From contig CAZUWH010000003.1 in NCBI GenBank assembly GCA_964624075.1, positions 62,001 through 126,000 on the forward strand: a DNA stretch of 64,000 nucleotides, read 5' to 3'. The stretch's first letter is position 1; each line of letters opens with the position of its first letter. The translations under genes were made by a program, and so were the position numbers. The stretch comes from CAZUWH01 sp964624075 (GTDB lineage: Bacteria; Pseudomonadota; Alphaproteobacteria; Rhodospirillales; Rhodospirillaceae). The notes under the pieces were generated by a model. That model made no database searches. It had not been told where the DNA came from and saw only the letters and a program-made list of their open reading frames with translations. Positions 19,823-28,213 of the stretch are shown here, piece after piece.

Positions 19823-20356
19823 GCTAGGTCATCCATGACGACGCCCCCGACCCGCGATGGGCCGCGCGTCAATGAAGAGATCGGTGCCCGCATGGTACGG
19901 CTGATCGGCTCTGAGGGTGAAAATGTAGGGATTGTTTCCTTGCGTGATGCTTTGGAGCGAGCCTATGGTTCAGGTTTGGACCTGGTTGAGATCTCGCCCA
20001 GCGCTGATCCACCGGTATGCAAAATCCTAGATTACGGAAAGTTCAAGTACGAAAGCCAGAAGAAACGCAACGAGGCGAAAAAGAAGCAGAAGGTTATCGA
20101 AGTCAAGGAAATCAAGCTTCGTCCGAACATCGATGATCGCGATTATGACGTTAAAATGCGCAGCATGCGTCGTTTCCTTGATGAGGGCGATAAAATCAAG
20201 GTGACCTTGCGCTTCCGGGGACGTGAAATGGCCCACCAGGACCTTGGCATCGTTGTGCTGGACCGTGTGCGCAGCGAGTTGTCCGACATGGGCAAGGTTG
20301 AGCAGTTGCCAAAGATGGAAGGACGGCAAATGGTCATGGTCATCGCACCAAAATGA
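19820..20356 (+). CDS. infC: Translation initiation factor IF-3
   Basis: A 178-residue protein if translation begins at the AUC codon 19820. The N domain (about 10-75) contains RVNEEIGARMVRLIGSEGEN and P-P-V-C-K-I-L-D-Y-G-K-F-K-Y-E. A basic linker (SQKKRNEAKKKQKVIEVKEI) leads to the C domain (KMRSMRRFLDEGDKIKVTLR, FRGREMAHQDLG), which binds the 30S platform. IF3 prevents premature subunit joining and checks the start codon. Rare start usage gives negative feedback in other bacteria. A G-rich tract (19732-19742) lies between thrS and infC. The usual partners rpmI and rplT do not follow. Confidence 0.95.
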   Translation: MARSSMTTPPTRDGPRVNEEIGARMVRLIGSEGENVGIVSLRDALERAYGSGLDLVEISPSADPPVCKILDYGKFKYESQKKRNEAKKKQKVIEVKEIKLRPNIDDRDYDVKMRSMRRFLDEGDKIKVTLRFRGREMAHQDLGIVVLDRVRSELSDMGKVEQLPKMEGRQMVMVIAPK

Positions 20357-20621
20357 TTCCCTCGCCATGATCGCGGTGGTTCGCGGAAAATACCAGGGAG
20401 CGCTTCCCCAGCACTGAAAACAGGGGGAGCGGCAGAGGTACCTCTGAAAGTCCTTTCTCGAATCTGGGGAAGGGGTGAAAGGAGCGGGCATTCGAGCCTG
20501 ATGCCGACCCGATGAAATGATTTGCAGGGCATCACGGCAACTTGCCGACAAGCCGCCACGGTGTTCACAAGCGAACCCCCTCAGACGCTGACAGGGCAAT
20601 TGAGTCCTGGAAGAAATCGTC

Positions 20622-20642
20622 ATACCCGCGCAAGCGGGCATC
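20622..20642. repeat. REP-like palindrome (R5)
   Basis: The word atacccgcgcaagcgggca folds into a short perfect hairpin (cccgc / gcggg around gcaa). The reverse-orientation equivalent ggatgcccgcttgcgcgggc is at 41712-41731, and a related hairpin word (ttcccgctccctgctttcgcgggg) is near 20850. This resembles common proteobacterial REP elements. Confidence 0.6.
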
Positions 20643-20657
20643 CATAATACTCTTCTT

Positions 20658-20762
20658 GAGCCTTGATCGTGACCCCCCAGCGCCGGCGGGCCGCGTCCGC
20701 GGCCCTTGGCTTTTCACGCTATGCGGCGGGCGCGCCGCCACGGCGGACATTTAAGCGCGTGT
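20658..20762. repeat. Dispersed repeat R3, copy a
   Basis: About 105 bp from ccttgatcgtgacccc through gccggcgggccgcg, atccgcggc or gtccgcggc, and gcgcgccgcc. The second copy is at 42744-42845 in the same orientation. A shorter related inverted repeat (ccttgatcggtcacgatcaagg) lies at 32093-32114. Confidence 0.7.
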
Positions 20763-21565
20763 CACGTGCGACGCCCGTTGGTATTGGTATAATGGAGCCA
20801 CTGGGGGGTGTTTCCATGCTTTGCTCGTGCCTTGTCAGTGTCCTGGATTCCCGCTCCCTGCTTTCGCGGGGACAGGCTTCGCGGGAATGATGACACATGA
20901 AACGGACGATCTTCCTTCGCCCGTTGTTCTGGCCCACACCCCAGGCCTCTCTCTATGCCCCCCCTCCCCCCGGCGGCGCCCTGCGGGGACGGGCCAGGCT
21001 CCTGCCTCCCGGGCAGAGGAACATTCTCTTCCTTACCCGATTGCCCTGGCAGACATCGACTACCTCGCTGTTCCCGCACGGGCACCCTGTGCAAAAACAC
21101 CTCACCCGTTCCGCAGCCGCAGACACTCAAGGGAGGGGGGGGGCGGCGCGGCAAAACTAACACACACACACCCTCCAAGAAAAGAACCCCGGCTCCCTCT
21201 CCCTTGGGCCTGGGGAGGGGATGGGAACGCACCAGGATGCATGAGGTTCCCTCTTACCGGAACACAAATCGTGGGACAGAACGGTCCTCTCCCAGATTCG
21301 AACACAACCCCTCCCCAAACCCTTCCCCGATCCAAGGGGAGGGATTTAGAGCGGGGTGATTCTCAGAACGAGAGCGGCCAGTAGTTGGTTGCTAACCAAC
21401 TAATCACTAGCCACAACCAGGAACGAACACCTACAAGAGCTATTCTCCTCTTCGTCCCACGCCAACTTGAAGTATGATAACCCTTACGTGTTAACCAAGA
21501 ACCATCCTGCTCTGGAAGTACCCCTGAACAGGTCTCCACAAATCTCTGTATGCTCTTCGTATGCC

Positions 21566-21898
21566 CTATCTTGCGCGACTCCAGCGTTGCCGTCTGCGCA
21601 GATTAGCAGCCGCACGGCGACGCGACAAACGCTGCGGAGAAGGCCGTCGCACGCCCTTCTTTCTAGCCTCAAGAGCAGCCACCCGCTGTTCCAGACTTTC
21701 CTGACTGTTGCGAGCAGTTTGCACCATGGCATGGAGAACGTCAAACATCTCGCGGCTTACCAGATCCATGTTGGTCAGCAGCCGTTCAAGCTGCTGACGG
21801 AACATCCCCTCCACTTCATTGCGGACACCCGACAGGGCACCCGCGGCGCCTCCCATCAAGCGCGCCAGATCATCGAAAAAGCGATTCTGGGTTTGCAT
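21566..21898 (-). CDS. ubiK: UbiK/YqiC-family (BMFP) ubiquinone accessory factor
   Basis: A 110-residue protein beginning MQTQNRFFDDLARLMGGAAG, the typical start of the alphaproteobacterial BMFP family related to E. coli UbiK. Residues 20-45 form an amphipathic helix and 45-85 a coiled coil (ELERLL-type heptads, SLEQRVAALEARK), followed by a basic tail rich in Arg. In E. coli, UbiK helps the Ubi complex make ubiquinone and binds lipids. ATG 21898 has a good ribosome binding site (GGGGGAAAGACAAcg) on the minus strand; the longer open frame upstream runs into repeat R1. The gene is isolated between repeats. Family assignment is firm, the ubiquinone role is by analogy. Confidence 0.85.
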   Translation of the reverse strand: MQTQNRFFDDLARLMGGAAGALSGVRNEVEGMFRQQLERLLTNMDLVSREMFDVLHAMVQTARNSQESLEQRVAALEARKKGVRRPSPQRLSRRRAAANLRRRQRWSRAR

Positions 21899-21974
21899 CG
21901 TTGTCTTTCCCCCTTGGACCCGCGCCTTTCCATTATGCGAGGGTATCGGTCTTGTGGCAATGCAGAGTGCAAGG

Positions 21975-22318
21975 GAGCAGCAATTCTCAATATAGGATTT
22001 ATTTCCAGTCACCTTGGCAGGCTCCACCCCCAAACCATTCTCCCCCGAGGGGACAGGTCCCCCTTCGGAAAGAAAACGTGTTTCCCTCCAGGGTTTTTGG
22101 GGGGACGGGGTCCGTTGGGAGAGGGTCTCAAGGGGGGGGTATGGAGCCTTCCGCCTGGATGCCCACCCAACCCTCCCCCTTGGGTCGGGGGAGGGTTGGG
22201 TGGGGGTGATTCATTCGTCTGGACCTTGTCAGCCTGTGGGCCCGGTGGCGTGACCGTTGCGAGCCCCCACCGCCCGCTCGGTCAGACGTCGCGATTCCCC
22301 CCAACCCTCCCCCGATCC
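21975..22318. repeat. Dispersed repeat R1, copy b
   Basis: Reverse-orientation copy of R1a. It reads ccttggcaggctccaccccc, then ttctcccccgaggggacag, a run of 8 G, atggagccttccgcctgga, then an inverted segment (accctcccccttgggtcggg ... gggttgggtgggg), then ccttgtcagcctgtgggc and gtgaccgttgcgagcccc. Compared with R1a it carries an extra inverted repeat between cgcctgga and ccttgtcag. Copy d at 61332-61628 shares this longer form. Confidence 0.75.
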
Positions 22319-22341
22319 AAGGGGGGGGGATGTCCGAGCTG

Positions 22342-22468
22342 GAAAGCAACGATTCCACACCTCGCTGGGGCAGACTTGTGTGCATGCGGCAGCCTGGAGG
22401 GGAGGGGTGGTGCAGGGATGCATCTTCTGTAAATCAGTGTCATTCCCATAATGAGAATCGCTTGCAAG
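22342..22468. repeat. Dispersed repeat R2, copy b
   Basis: Close copy of 17536-17668 (gtgcatgcggcagcctggag, ttctgtaaatcagtgtcatt, atgagaatcgct). It directly follows R1b and a G9 run at 22321-22329. Confidence 0.8.
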
Positions 22469-22871
22469 GGAGTCATACTGACATTAGTATACAATTACAG
22501 GCCATTTGATCGTTACCGTCGTCTGGTCACGCACCTTGTCGTGCCGCGGTCCCGGGCGGGCTGTGTCGTTTGGCTTTGCGGTTCTGGGATGTCGGCAGAG
22601 CCTTGCCTGTCCGGTCGTCAAACTGCTTGACGAGGCGGGGCGCAAGGAGGAACGTTGCGAGAGGGGAACCCGTTCGCAGGGCACGGTTTCCTTTCCCCAT
22701 TCCTTCCGGGGCCCTTCATTTGGAACCGGGAAACGGTTTTCCTGCGCGCGACCGCCCCGGGACGGTCTTCGTTTTTCTGGACGGCTTTCCCTCTTTTGCC
22801 TTGTTCACAAGGCCTGCTCGTAACGATTCTTCCCGAAAATTCATCACATACCATCACAAGGGAGATGTCTC
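22469..22871. other. Upstream region of metC
   Basis: No gene recognised. I looked for a SAM-type riboswitch before the methionine gene but could not support one by eye. The 3' end has the metC ribosome binding site caagggagatgtct. Open frames of 60-120 codons here overlap each other in several frames and show no family signature. Confidence 0.5.
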
Positions 22872-24038
22872 ATGAAACCCGACACCCTTATCGTCCACGC
22901 CGGTCGGCATCCGGGGGACCATCATGGTGTCGTCAACCCACCAGTCTACCGCTGTTCAACCGTTTTGTACGAAACGGTTCAGGCGCTGGAAGAATCGGAC
23001 CATCATCGGTTTGACCGGATGACCTACGGTCGCTATGGTACGCCCACCACCTTTGCCCTGGAAGAAGCCGTGGCCACACTGGAAGGTGGCTTTCGCAGCA
23101 TTGCTACTTCCTCAGGGCTTGGCGCCCTCACGGGGACCCTCAGTGCCTTTGTAAAAGCGGGAGATCATATCCTGATCCCGGACGCAGTGTATTTTCCAAC
23201 CCGTCGTTTCTGCGATACGGTGTTGAAGGGGTACGGCGTCGAGACCACCTACTACGACTCGCAGATTGGCGCTGCCATCGAGGCCTTGGTCCGTCCCGCA
23301 ACCAGGGTCGTGATGGTGGAGAGCCCGGGATCATTGACCTTCGAGGTTCAGGACGTTCCCGCCATCGCTGCGGCCGCTCATCGTCATGGCGCGGTTGTGG
23401 TCATGGACAACACCTGGGCTACACCCCTGTTCTTCAAATCGTTTGCCAAGGGTGTGGATGTTACCATCCACGCTGCGACCAAGTACATCGGCGGCCATTC
23501 CGATATCATGTTGGGTCTGATCACCACGACCGAGGAACATTTCCTGACCGTCAAGACCCATGTTGCCAATTGGGGATTCAGCGCCGGTTCGGAAGAGGCC
23601 TGGTTGGGCCTGCGGGGCCTGCGCACATTGAGCGTGCGCCTGCGCCAGCATCAAGAGACTGGCATCCTTCTTGCCAATTGGCTCAAAAAGCGGCCCGAGG
23701 TGGAGCGGGTATTGCACCCGGCCTTGCAGGACGATCCCGGTCATCCTCTCTGGTACCGTGACTTTGCCGGAGCCTCCGGGCTGTTTGGCGTGATCCTGCG
23801 GCCGGTCCGTGTGGAAGCGGTGCATGCCTTCCTGGAAGCAATGGAGCTGTTTGCCCTCGGCTATAGCTGGGGTGGTTATGAAAGCCTGATCCTACCGACC
23901 ACGCGCGGAATTATCCGGACTGCCACCCGCTGGCAACCAACCGGGCCCTGTCTGCGCATTCACGCCGGCCTAGAAGCGCCTGAGGAATTGATCGCTGACC
24001 TTGACCAGGCATTTGTTCATCTGCGGGAGAAGGCATGA
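22872..24038 (+). CDS. metC: Cystathionine beta-lyase
   Basis: A 388-residue PLP enzyme of the Cys/Met metabolism family. The internal aldimine lysine is K204 in H-A-A-T-K-Y-I-G-G-H-S-D. Other marks are T-Y-G-R-Y-G-T-P-T (substrate and PLP phosphate site), VVMDNTWATPLFFKSFAKG and the C-terminal CLRIHAGLE. The alphaproteobacterial MetC subgroup has this length and the SWGGYESL motif. It cleaves cystathionine to homocysteine, pyruvate and ammonia in methionine synthesis. ATG 22872 has a strong ribosome binding site (AAGGGAG). It lies upstream of rpsB in the same direction but 207 bp away, so is probably transcribed separately. Confidence 0.93.
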   Translation: MKPDTLIVHAGRHPGDHHGVVNPPVYRCSTVLYETVQALEESDHHRFDRMTYGRYGTPTTFALEEAVATLEGGFRSIATSSGLGALTGTLSAFVKAGDHILIPDAVYFPTRRFCDTVLKGYGVETTYYDSQIGAAIEALVRPATRVVMVESPGSLTFEVQDVPAIAAAAHRHGAVVVMDNTWATPLFFKSFAKGVDVTIHAATKYIGGHSDIMLGLITTTEEHFLTVKTHVANWGFSAGSEEAWLGLRGLRTLSVRLRQHQETGILLANWLKKRPEVERVLHPALQDDPGHPLWYRDFAGASGLFGVILRPVRVEAVHAFLEAMELFALGYSWGGYESLILPTTRGIIRTATRWQPTGPCLRIHAGLEAPEELIADLDQAFVHLREKA

Positions 24039-24245
24039 GACGGGGCGCTTTGTCTGGCGCACCTGGGCGCATGACAGCCCTTGCCAGAAAGGGGAGGCAG
24101 GGGGTATGTAGCGCGCAACGTAATCCGCACGCGGAGTCAGAGAGCTGCCCGCCAGCCCGTTCCGGTGTCGATTCTGTCCCGTAGCAGACAGAATCGACCG
24201 ACGCTCCGTGGAGGCCAACCGGAAGAAACAAAGGACACGAATATC

Positions 24246-25052
24246 ATGGCCCTGCCCGTTTTCACTTTGCGCCAGCTTGTCGAAGCTGGCTGTCATTTCG
24301 GACACAGCACACGTCGCTGGAATCCGAAGATGGCGTCTTATCTCTACGGCGTTCGCGACAATATCCATATCATCGATCTGCGCCAGACCCAGCCGATGTT
24401 GCAGCGGGCAATGCAGACGGTACGTTCGGTCACGGCCGGTGGAGGACGTGTTCTGTTCGTTGGAACTAAGCGTCAGGCGCAGGACCCCGTCGCTGCTGCC
24501 GCCAAGCGCTGTGGCCAGTACTATGTAAACCACCGCTGGCTGGGGGGCATGCTGACCAATTGGAAAACCATTTCCCAGTCGATTCGTCTCCTGCGGGAGG
24601 TGGATGCAAAGCTTGCGTCCGGCATGTCAGGTTTCACCAAGAAGGAAACCCTTGATCTGACTCGCGAGCGCGACAAACTGGAACGGGCCTTGGGCGGCAT
24701 CAAGGACATGGGCGGTCAGCCCGATATCCTGTTCATCATTGACACCATCAAGGAGGGGCTGGCTGTCCGGGAGGCCAAAAAACTGGGGCTGCCGGTCGTG
24801 GCCGTCATCGATTCCAATTCCGACCCGGACAGTATCACCTATCCCATTCCCGGCAACGACGATTCCATCCGTGCCATCAATCTTTATTGCGAATTGATCA
24901 GCGATGCGGTGCTGGATGGTATCCAGGCCGAGATGACCGCAGCCGGTGTCGATATCGGGGCTATGCCTGAGCCAATTCCTGAGCCGCTGCCGTCTGCTGA
25001 AAGCGAAGTCCCCCCTGAGACAGCCGGCAAGGATCATGGAAACGATATGTAA
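24246..25052 (+). CDS. rpsB: 30S ribosomal protein S2
   Basis: A 268-residue S2 protein. The start MALPVFTLRQLVEAGCHFGH and the motifs RWNPKMASYLYGVRDNIHII, RWLGGMLTNWKTI, and PVVAVIDSNSDPDSITYPIP are characteristic. ATG 24246 is preferred over the longer open frame from 24081, whose extension has no S2 similarity. The C-terminal tail (PEPIPEPLPSAESEVPPE) is a variable acidic extension. It is the first gene of the conserved rpsB-tsf-pyrH-frr-uppS-cdsA cluster. Confidence 0.97.
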   Translation: MALPVFTLRQLVEAGCHFGHSTRRWNPKMASYLYGVRDNIHIIDLRQTQPMLQRAMQTVRSVTAGGGRVLFVGTKRQAQDPVAAAAKRCGQYYVNHRWLGGMLTNWKTISQSIRLLREVDAKLASGMSGFTKKETLDLTRERDKLERALGGIKDMGGQPDILFIIDTIKEGLAVREAKKLGLPVVAVIDSNSDPDSITYPIPGNDDSIRAINLYCELISDAVLDGIQAEMTAAGVDIGAMPEPIPEPLPSAESEVPPETAGKDHGNDM

Positions 25053-25058
25053 AAAGAG

Positions 25059-25074
25059 AAGCCGTATCCGGCTT
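25059..25074 (+). terminator. Short hairpin between rpsB and tsf
   Basis: aagccg and cggctt form a perfect 6-bp stem around the loop tatc, 6 bases after the rpsB stop. No T run follows, so it is more likely an attenuator or processing site than a full terminator. A hairpin between rpsB and tsf is known in other bacteria. Confidence 0.35.
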
Positions 25075-25127
25075 GCCTTGAGAATTTCAATCCGTTGACA
25101 TACAGGTCTGAACAAAAGGGGATCAAC

Positions 25128-26054
25128 ATGGCCGAGATTTCTGCCGCGCTGGTAAAGGATTTGCGCGAGAAGACCGGTGCCGGCATGATGGATTGCAAGA
25201 AGGCCCTGGCTGAAACGGCAGGTGATATCGACTCTGCTATTGACTGGTTGCGCAAGAAAGGCATCGCCGCCGCCGCCAAGAAAGCCAGTCGGGTGGCGGC
25301 TGAAGGTCTGGTCGGCGTGGCCGGCGCGGTTTCACGTGCCGCCGTGATCGAGGTCAACGCCGAGACCGATTTCGTTGCCCGTAATGCCATTTTTCAGCAA
25401 TTCGTCCGAACCGTGGCAGAGCTTGCCCTGAGTGGTACCGGAGACATCGAGGCCCTGAAGGCGCTCGCCTACCTGGAAACCGGCCGAACGGTTGCAGAGG
25501 AACTGATCCATCTGGTTGCAACCATCGGCGAAAACATACAGATACGGCGCGCGCATGTTCTTTCGGTATCCGATGGGATCGTGGCAAGCTATGTCCATAA
25601 TGCCGTCGCATTAGGAATCGGCAGGATCGGCGTCCTCGTTGCCCTGGAATCGGCGGGCGACAAGGCCGGACTAGCCGAACTGGGACGCCAGATCGCCATG
25701 CACGTGGCCGCTGCCGCTCCCCAGTTTCTCGATATCGCCTCGGTGGATGAAACGGCCCTGGACCGGGAGCGCGCCATCTTGGCGGAACAGGCCCGGGTCT
25801 CCGGAAAGCCGGACGCCATCATTGCCAAAATGGTAGAAGGCCGGCTGCGCAAGTACTATGGAGAGGTTGTCCTTCTGGAACAGATCTCTGTCATCGACGG
25901 CGAGAATCGGGTTGCCAAGGTGATCGAAACTGCAGCTAAGGTAATAGGTGCTCCCATTCAGGTGGCCAGTTTTGTACGTTTCGTACTGGGCGAGGATATC
26001 GCCCGCGAAGAGAAGGATTTTGGCTCCGAAGTGGCCGTGGTCCTGAAAAAGTAG
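25128..26054 (+). CDS. tsf: Elongation factor Ts
   Basis: A 308-residue EF-Ts, the nucleotide exchange factor of EF-Tu. The N-terminal UBA-like part has AALVKDLREKTGAGMMDCKK followed by ALAE, and the first core subdomain has VIEVNAETDFVARN. Both core subdomains and the C-terminal segment (LLEQISVIDGENRVAKVIE) are complete. ATG 25128 follows aaaaggggatcaac; the reading frame is open upstream to 25095 without similarity. Confidence 0.97.
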   Translation: MAEISAALVKDLREKTGAGMMDCKKALAETAGDIDSAIDWLRKKGIAAAAKKASRVAAEGLVGVAGAVSRAAVIEVNAETDFVARNAIFQQFVRTVAELALSGTGDIEALKALAYLETGRTVAEELIHLVATIGENIQIRRAHVLSVSDGIVASYVHNAVALGIGRIGVLVALESAGDKAGLAELGRQIAMHVAAAAPQFLDIASVDETALDRERAILAEQARVSGKPDAIIAKMVEGRLRKYYGEVVLLEQISVIDGENRVAKVIETAAKVIGAPIQVASFVRFVLGEDIAREEKDFGSEVAVVLKK

Positions 26055-26135
26055 TACAAGTCCAGAGGCAGGAAAGACACAGCATACGAAAGGGAGCCCC
26101 TCTCCCTTTCCAGGCTCTGGGAGCAAGAGAGACGC

Positions 26136-26891
26136 ATGTCCGACGCACTGCATGCTGTATCACGCCCCATCATTGGCGGGTTCCGGCGTGTTCTGCTGAA
26201 GCTGTCTGGCGAAGGGCTGATGGGGAGCCGTCCGTTCGGACTCGATCCGAAAACGGTGGAGCGTCTGGCCGCCGAGATCAAGACCGTGCACGGGAATGGG
26301 ATCGAAATCGGTCTTGTCGTCGGAGGTGGCAATATTTTTCGTGGTGTAACCGGTGCCGCCGCAGGCATGGATCGTGCCAACGCCGACCACGTGGGCATGC
26401 TGGCCACGGTGATGAATGCGCTGGCACTTGGCAGTGCCCTGGAACGTGCCGGCTGCCCCGTCCGGGTGATGTCAGCTATTCCCATGCCAACTGTGTGCGA
26501 GCCGTTCATTCGCCATCGTGCTATGCGTCACCTGAGCAAGGGACGAGTGGTGATTTTCGCAGCCGGGACGGGCAATCCATTTTTCACCACCGATACCGCC
26601 GCCGCCTTGCGTGCCATCGAGATGGCCTGCGATGTTTTATTGAAGGCCACCCAGGTTGATGGGGTCTATTCGGCCGATCCCCGTAAAGATGACACGGCCC
26701 GGCGTTATGACAGCCTGACTTATACGGGTGTTCTTTCCATGGATCTTCATGTTATGGATGCAGCAGCCATCGCACTGGCCCGGGAGAATCATTTGCCGGT
26801 TATAGTCTTTTCATTGTCCCCGGCAGGGGCCCTCGCCAACGTTCTCGCCGGACGAGGGGTGTTCACCATCATCAGCGAGGAGGAGGAATGA
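26136..26891 (+). CDS. pyrH: UMP kinase
   Basis: A 251-residue bacterial UMP kinase of the amino acid kinase fold, which phosphorylates UMP to UDP. It shows VLLKLSGEGLMG (phosphate binding), VVGGGNIFRG, RANADHVGMLATVMNALAL, GTGNPFFTTDTAAALRA and KATQVDGVYSADP. The N-terminal extension of about 15 residues (SDALHAVSRPIIGG) is a little longer than average. Its stop overlaps the frr start (ATGA at 26888), so pyrH and frr are translationally coupled. Confidence 0.97.
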   Translation: MSDALHAVSRPIIGGFRRVLLKLSGEGLMGSRPFGLDPKTVERLAAEIKTVHGNGIEIGLVVGGGNIFRGVTGAAAGMDRANADHVGMLATVMNALALGSALERAGCPVRVMSAIPMPTVCEPFIRHRAMRHLSKGRVVIFAAGTGNPFFTTDTAAALRAIEMACDVLLKATQVDGVYSADPRKDDTARRYDSLTYTGVLSMDLHVMDAAAIALARENHLPVIVFSLSPAGALANVLAGRGVFTIISEEEE

Positions 26892-27448
26892 CATATCAGG
26901 ATCTGAAAAAGGACCTCCACCGCCGGATGGATACGGCCATTGAGGTCCTGAAAAAGGAGTTTGCGGGGTTGCGCACAGGACGGGCTTCGCCCAATCTTCT
27001 CGATCCAGTCATGGTGGAAGCCTATGGTACCTCTATGCCCTTGGTCCAGTTGGCGACCATCTCCGTTCCGGAGTCGCGTCTGCTTGTTGTTCAGGTCTGG
27101 GACAAGAACATGGTCAAGGCCGTGGAAAAGGCCGTTCGTGATGCCGGCCTTGGTCTCAACCCGGCTGCTGAAGGACAGAACGTGCGGGTGCCGATCCCCC
27201 CTCTCAATGAAGAGCGGCGAATGGAACTTGTAAAGGTTGCCCATCGTTACGCGGAACAGGCCCGTGTGTCGGTGCGCAATGTCCGACGTGACGGTATGGA
27301 CGCCCTGAAGAAAATGGAGAAGGATGGAACCCTCAGCCAGGATCAGCATCGTCAGCATGGCCAGGACGTTCAGACCATGACCGATGAGCATATTCAGCGA
27401 ATCGATGCATTCCTGGTCTCCAAGGAAAAAGAGATCATGCTGGTATAA
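26888..27448 (+). CDS. frr: Ribosome recycling factor
   Basis: A 186-residue RRF that with EF-G splits post-termination ribosomes. The three-helix core is complete: RMDTAIEVLKKEFAGLRTGR, then a beta domain with YGTSMPLVQLATISVPESR and GLNPAAEGQNVRVPIPPL, and the C-terminal helix with VRRDGMDALKKMEKDG. The start overlaps the pyrH stop. Confidence 0.97.
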   Translation: MTYQDLKKDLHRRMDTAIEVLKKEFAGLRTGRASPNLLDPVMVEAYGTSMPLVQLATISVPESRLLVVQVWDKNMVKAVEKAVRDAGLGLNPAAEGQNVRVPIPPLNEERRMELVKVAHRYAEQARVSVRNVRRDGMDALKKMEKDGTLSQDQHRQHGQDVQTMTDEHIQRIDAFLVSKEKEIMLV

Positions 27449-27475
27449 TAATTATTTTGTTTCGGGTACAATCCG

Positions 27476-28210
27476 TTGAGATTCTCCCCCTCTCCTGCTG
27501 CCGTCCCGGGGCCCCCGCGTCATGTTGCCATCATCATGGATGGCAACGGCCGCTGGGCCATGGCACGTGGGCTGCCGCGGGTGGTCGGGCATAAATACGG
27601 TGCCGAAGCCGTGCGCAGAGCCGTTCGGGCAGCCGTCGATCTCGGAATTCACTATTTGACGCTGTTCGGATTCTCGTCGGAAAACTGGCGACGACCCCCG
27701 GCAGAAATCGAGGAGCTGATGGGGTTGTTGCGTTTCTATTTGCACAACGAAGTGGCGGAATTACACAAGAAAGGCGTTCGTCTGCGGATCATTGGCGATC
27801 GCGAACGGCTTGCCGCTGACATCGTTGCCTTGATTGACTACGCCGAAGCGCAGACCACCACCAATACTCGGCTGACGCTGACAGTCGCTCTCAGTTACGG
27901 AGGCAGACAAGAAATCGTACGCGCGGCGCGTCTCCTGGCCGAGAAGGTAATGACAGGCCACACACGGCTGGAGGAAATCAGTGATTCCCTGTTTGCCGCG
28001 CATCTGTTCACCGGTACCATGCCCGATCCCGACCTGCTGATTCGCACAAGCGGTGAGAAGCGTATCAGCAATTTCCTATTGTGGCAAGCAGCCTATGCCG
28101 AACTGGTCTTCATCGACACCTACTGGCCCGATTTCAGCCGTACTGATCTCGAGCATGCGCTCAACGAGTTTCATCGACGCGAACGCCGTTACGGCGCCGT
28201 GACGAGTTGA
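27476..28210 (+). CDS. uppS: Undecaprenyl (polyprenyl) diphosphate synthase
   Basis: A 244-residue cis-prenyltransferase that makes the C55 lipid carrier for cell-wall synthesis. The catalytic Asp is D22 in I-I-M-D-G-N-G-R-W. Further marks: HKYGAEAVRRAVRAAVDLGI, LTLFGFSSENWRRP and RTSGEKRISNFLLWQ. The only usable start is TTG 27476, 27 bases after frr; the next Met (in IIMDGNGRW) is too late, so the TTG is needed to include the family N terminus. The ribosome binding site is weak. Confidence 0.93.
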   Translation: MRFSPSPAAVPGPPRHVAIIMDGNGRWAMARGLPRVVGHKYGAEAVRRAVRAAVDLGIHYLTLFGFSSENWRRPPAEIEELMGLLRFYLHNEVAELHKKGVRLRIIGDRERLAADIVALIDYAEAQTTTNTRLTLTVALSYGGRQEIVRAARLLAEKVMTGHTRLEEISDSLFAAHLFTGTMPDPDLLIRTSGEKRISNFLLWQAAYAELVFIDTYWPDFSRTDLEHALNEFHRRERRYGAVTS

Positions 28211-28213
28211 GCC

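Larger units (their letters stand above)
20357..21565. other. Repeat-rich spacer downstream of infC
   Basis: About 1.2 kb with no gene that I can support. It holds an R6-like word (20440-20470, cctctgaaagtccttt), a REP-like palindrome (20622-20642), repeat R3a (20658-20762) and another REP-like pair (20848-20888). Open frames here are GC-rich artefacts in several frames. An R1-like fragment (ccttccccgatccaaggg) is near 21320, an R6-like fragment at 21340-21375. Confidence 0.6.

Noticed and set aside
21467..22432. 321-codon plus-strand frame
   Set aside because: Lies antisense to the UbiK-like gene and over repeat R1b; sequence is low in complexity and has no family match.
22469..22871. SAM riboswitch before metC
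   Set aside because: No convincing SAM-type core or paired helices were recognised.
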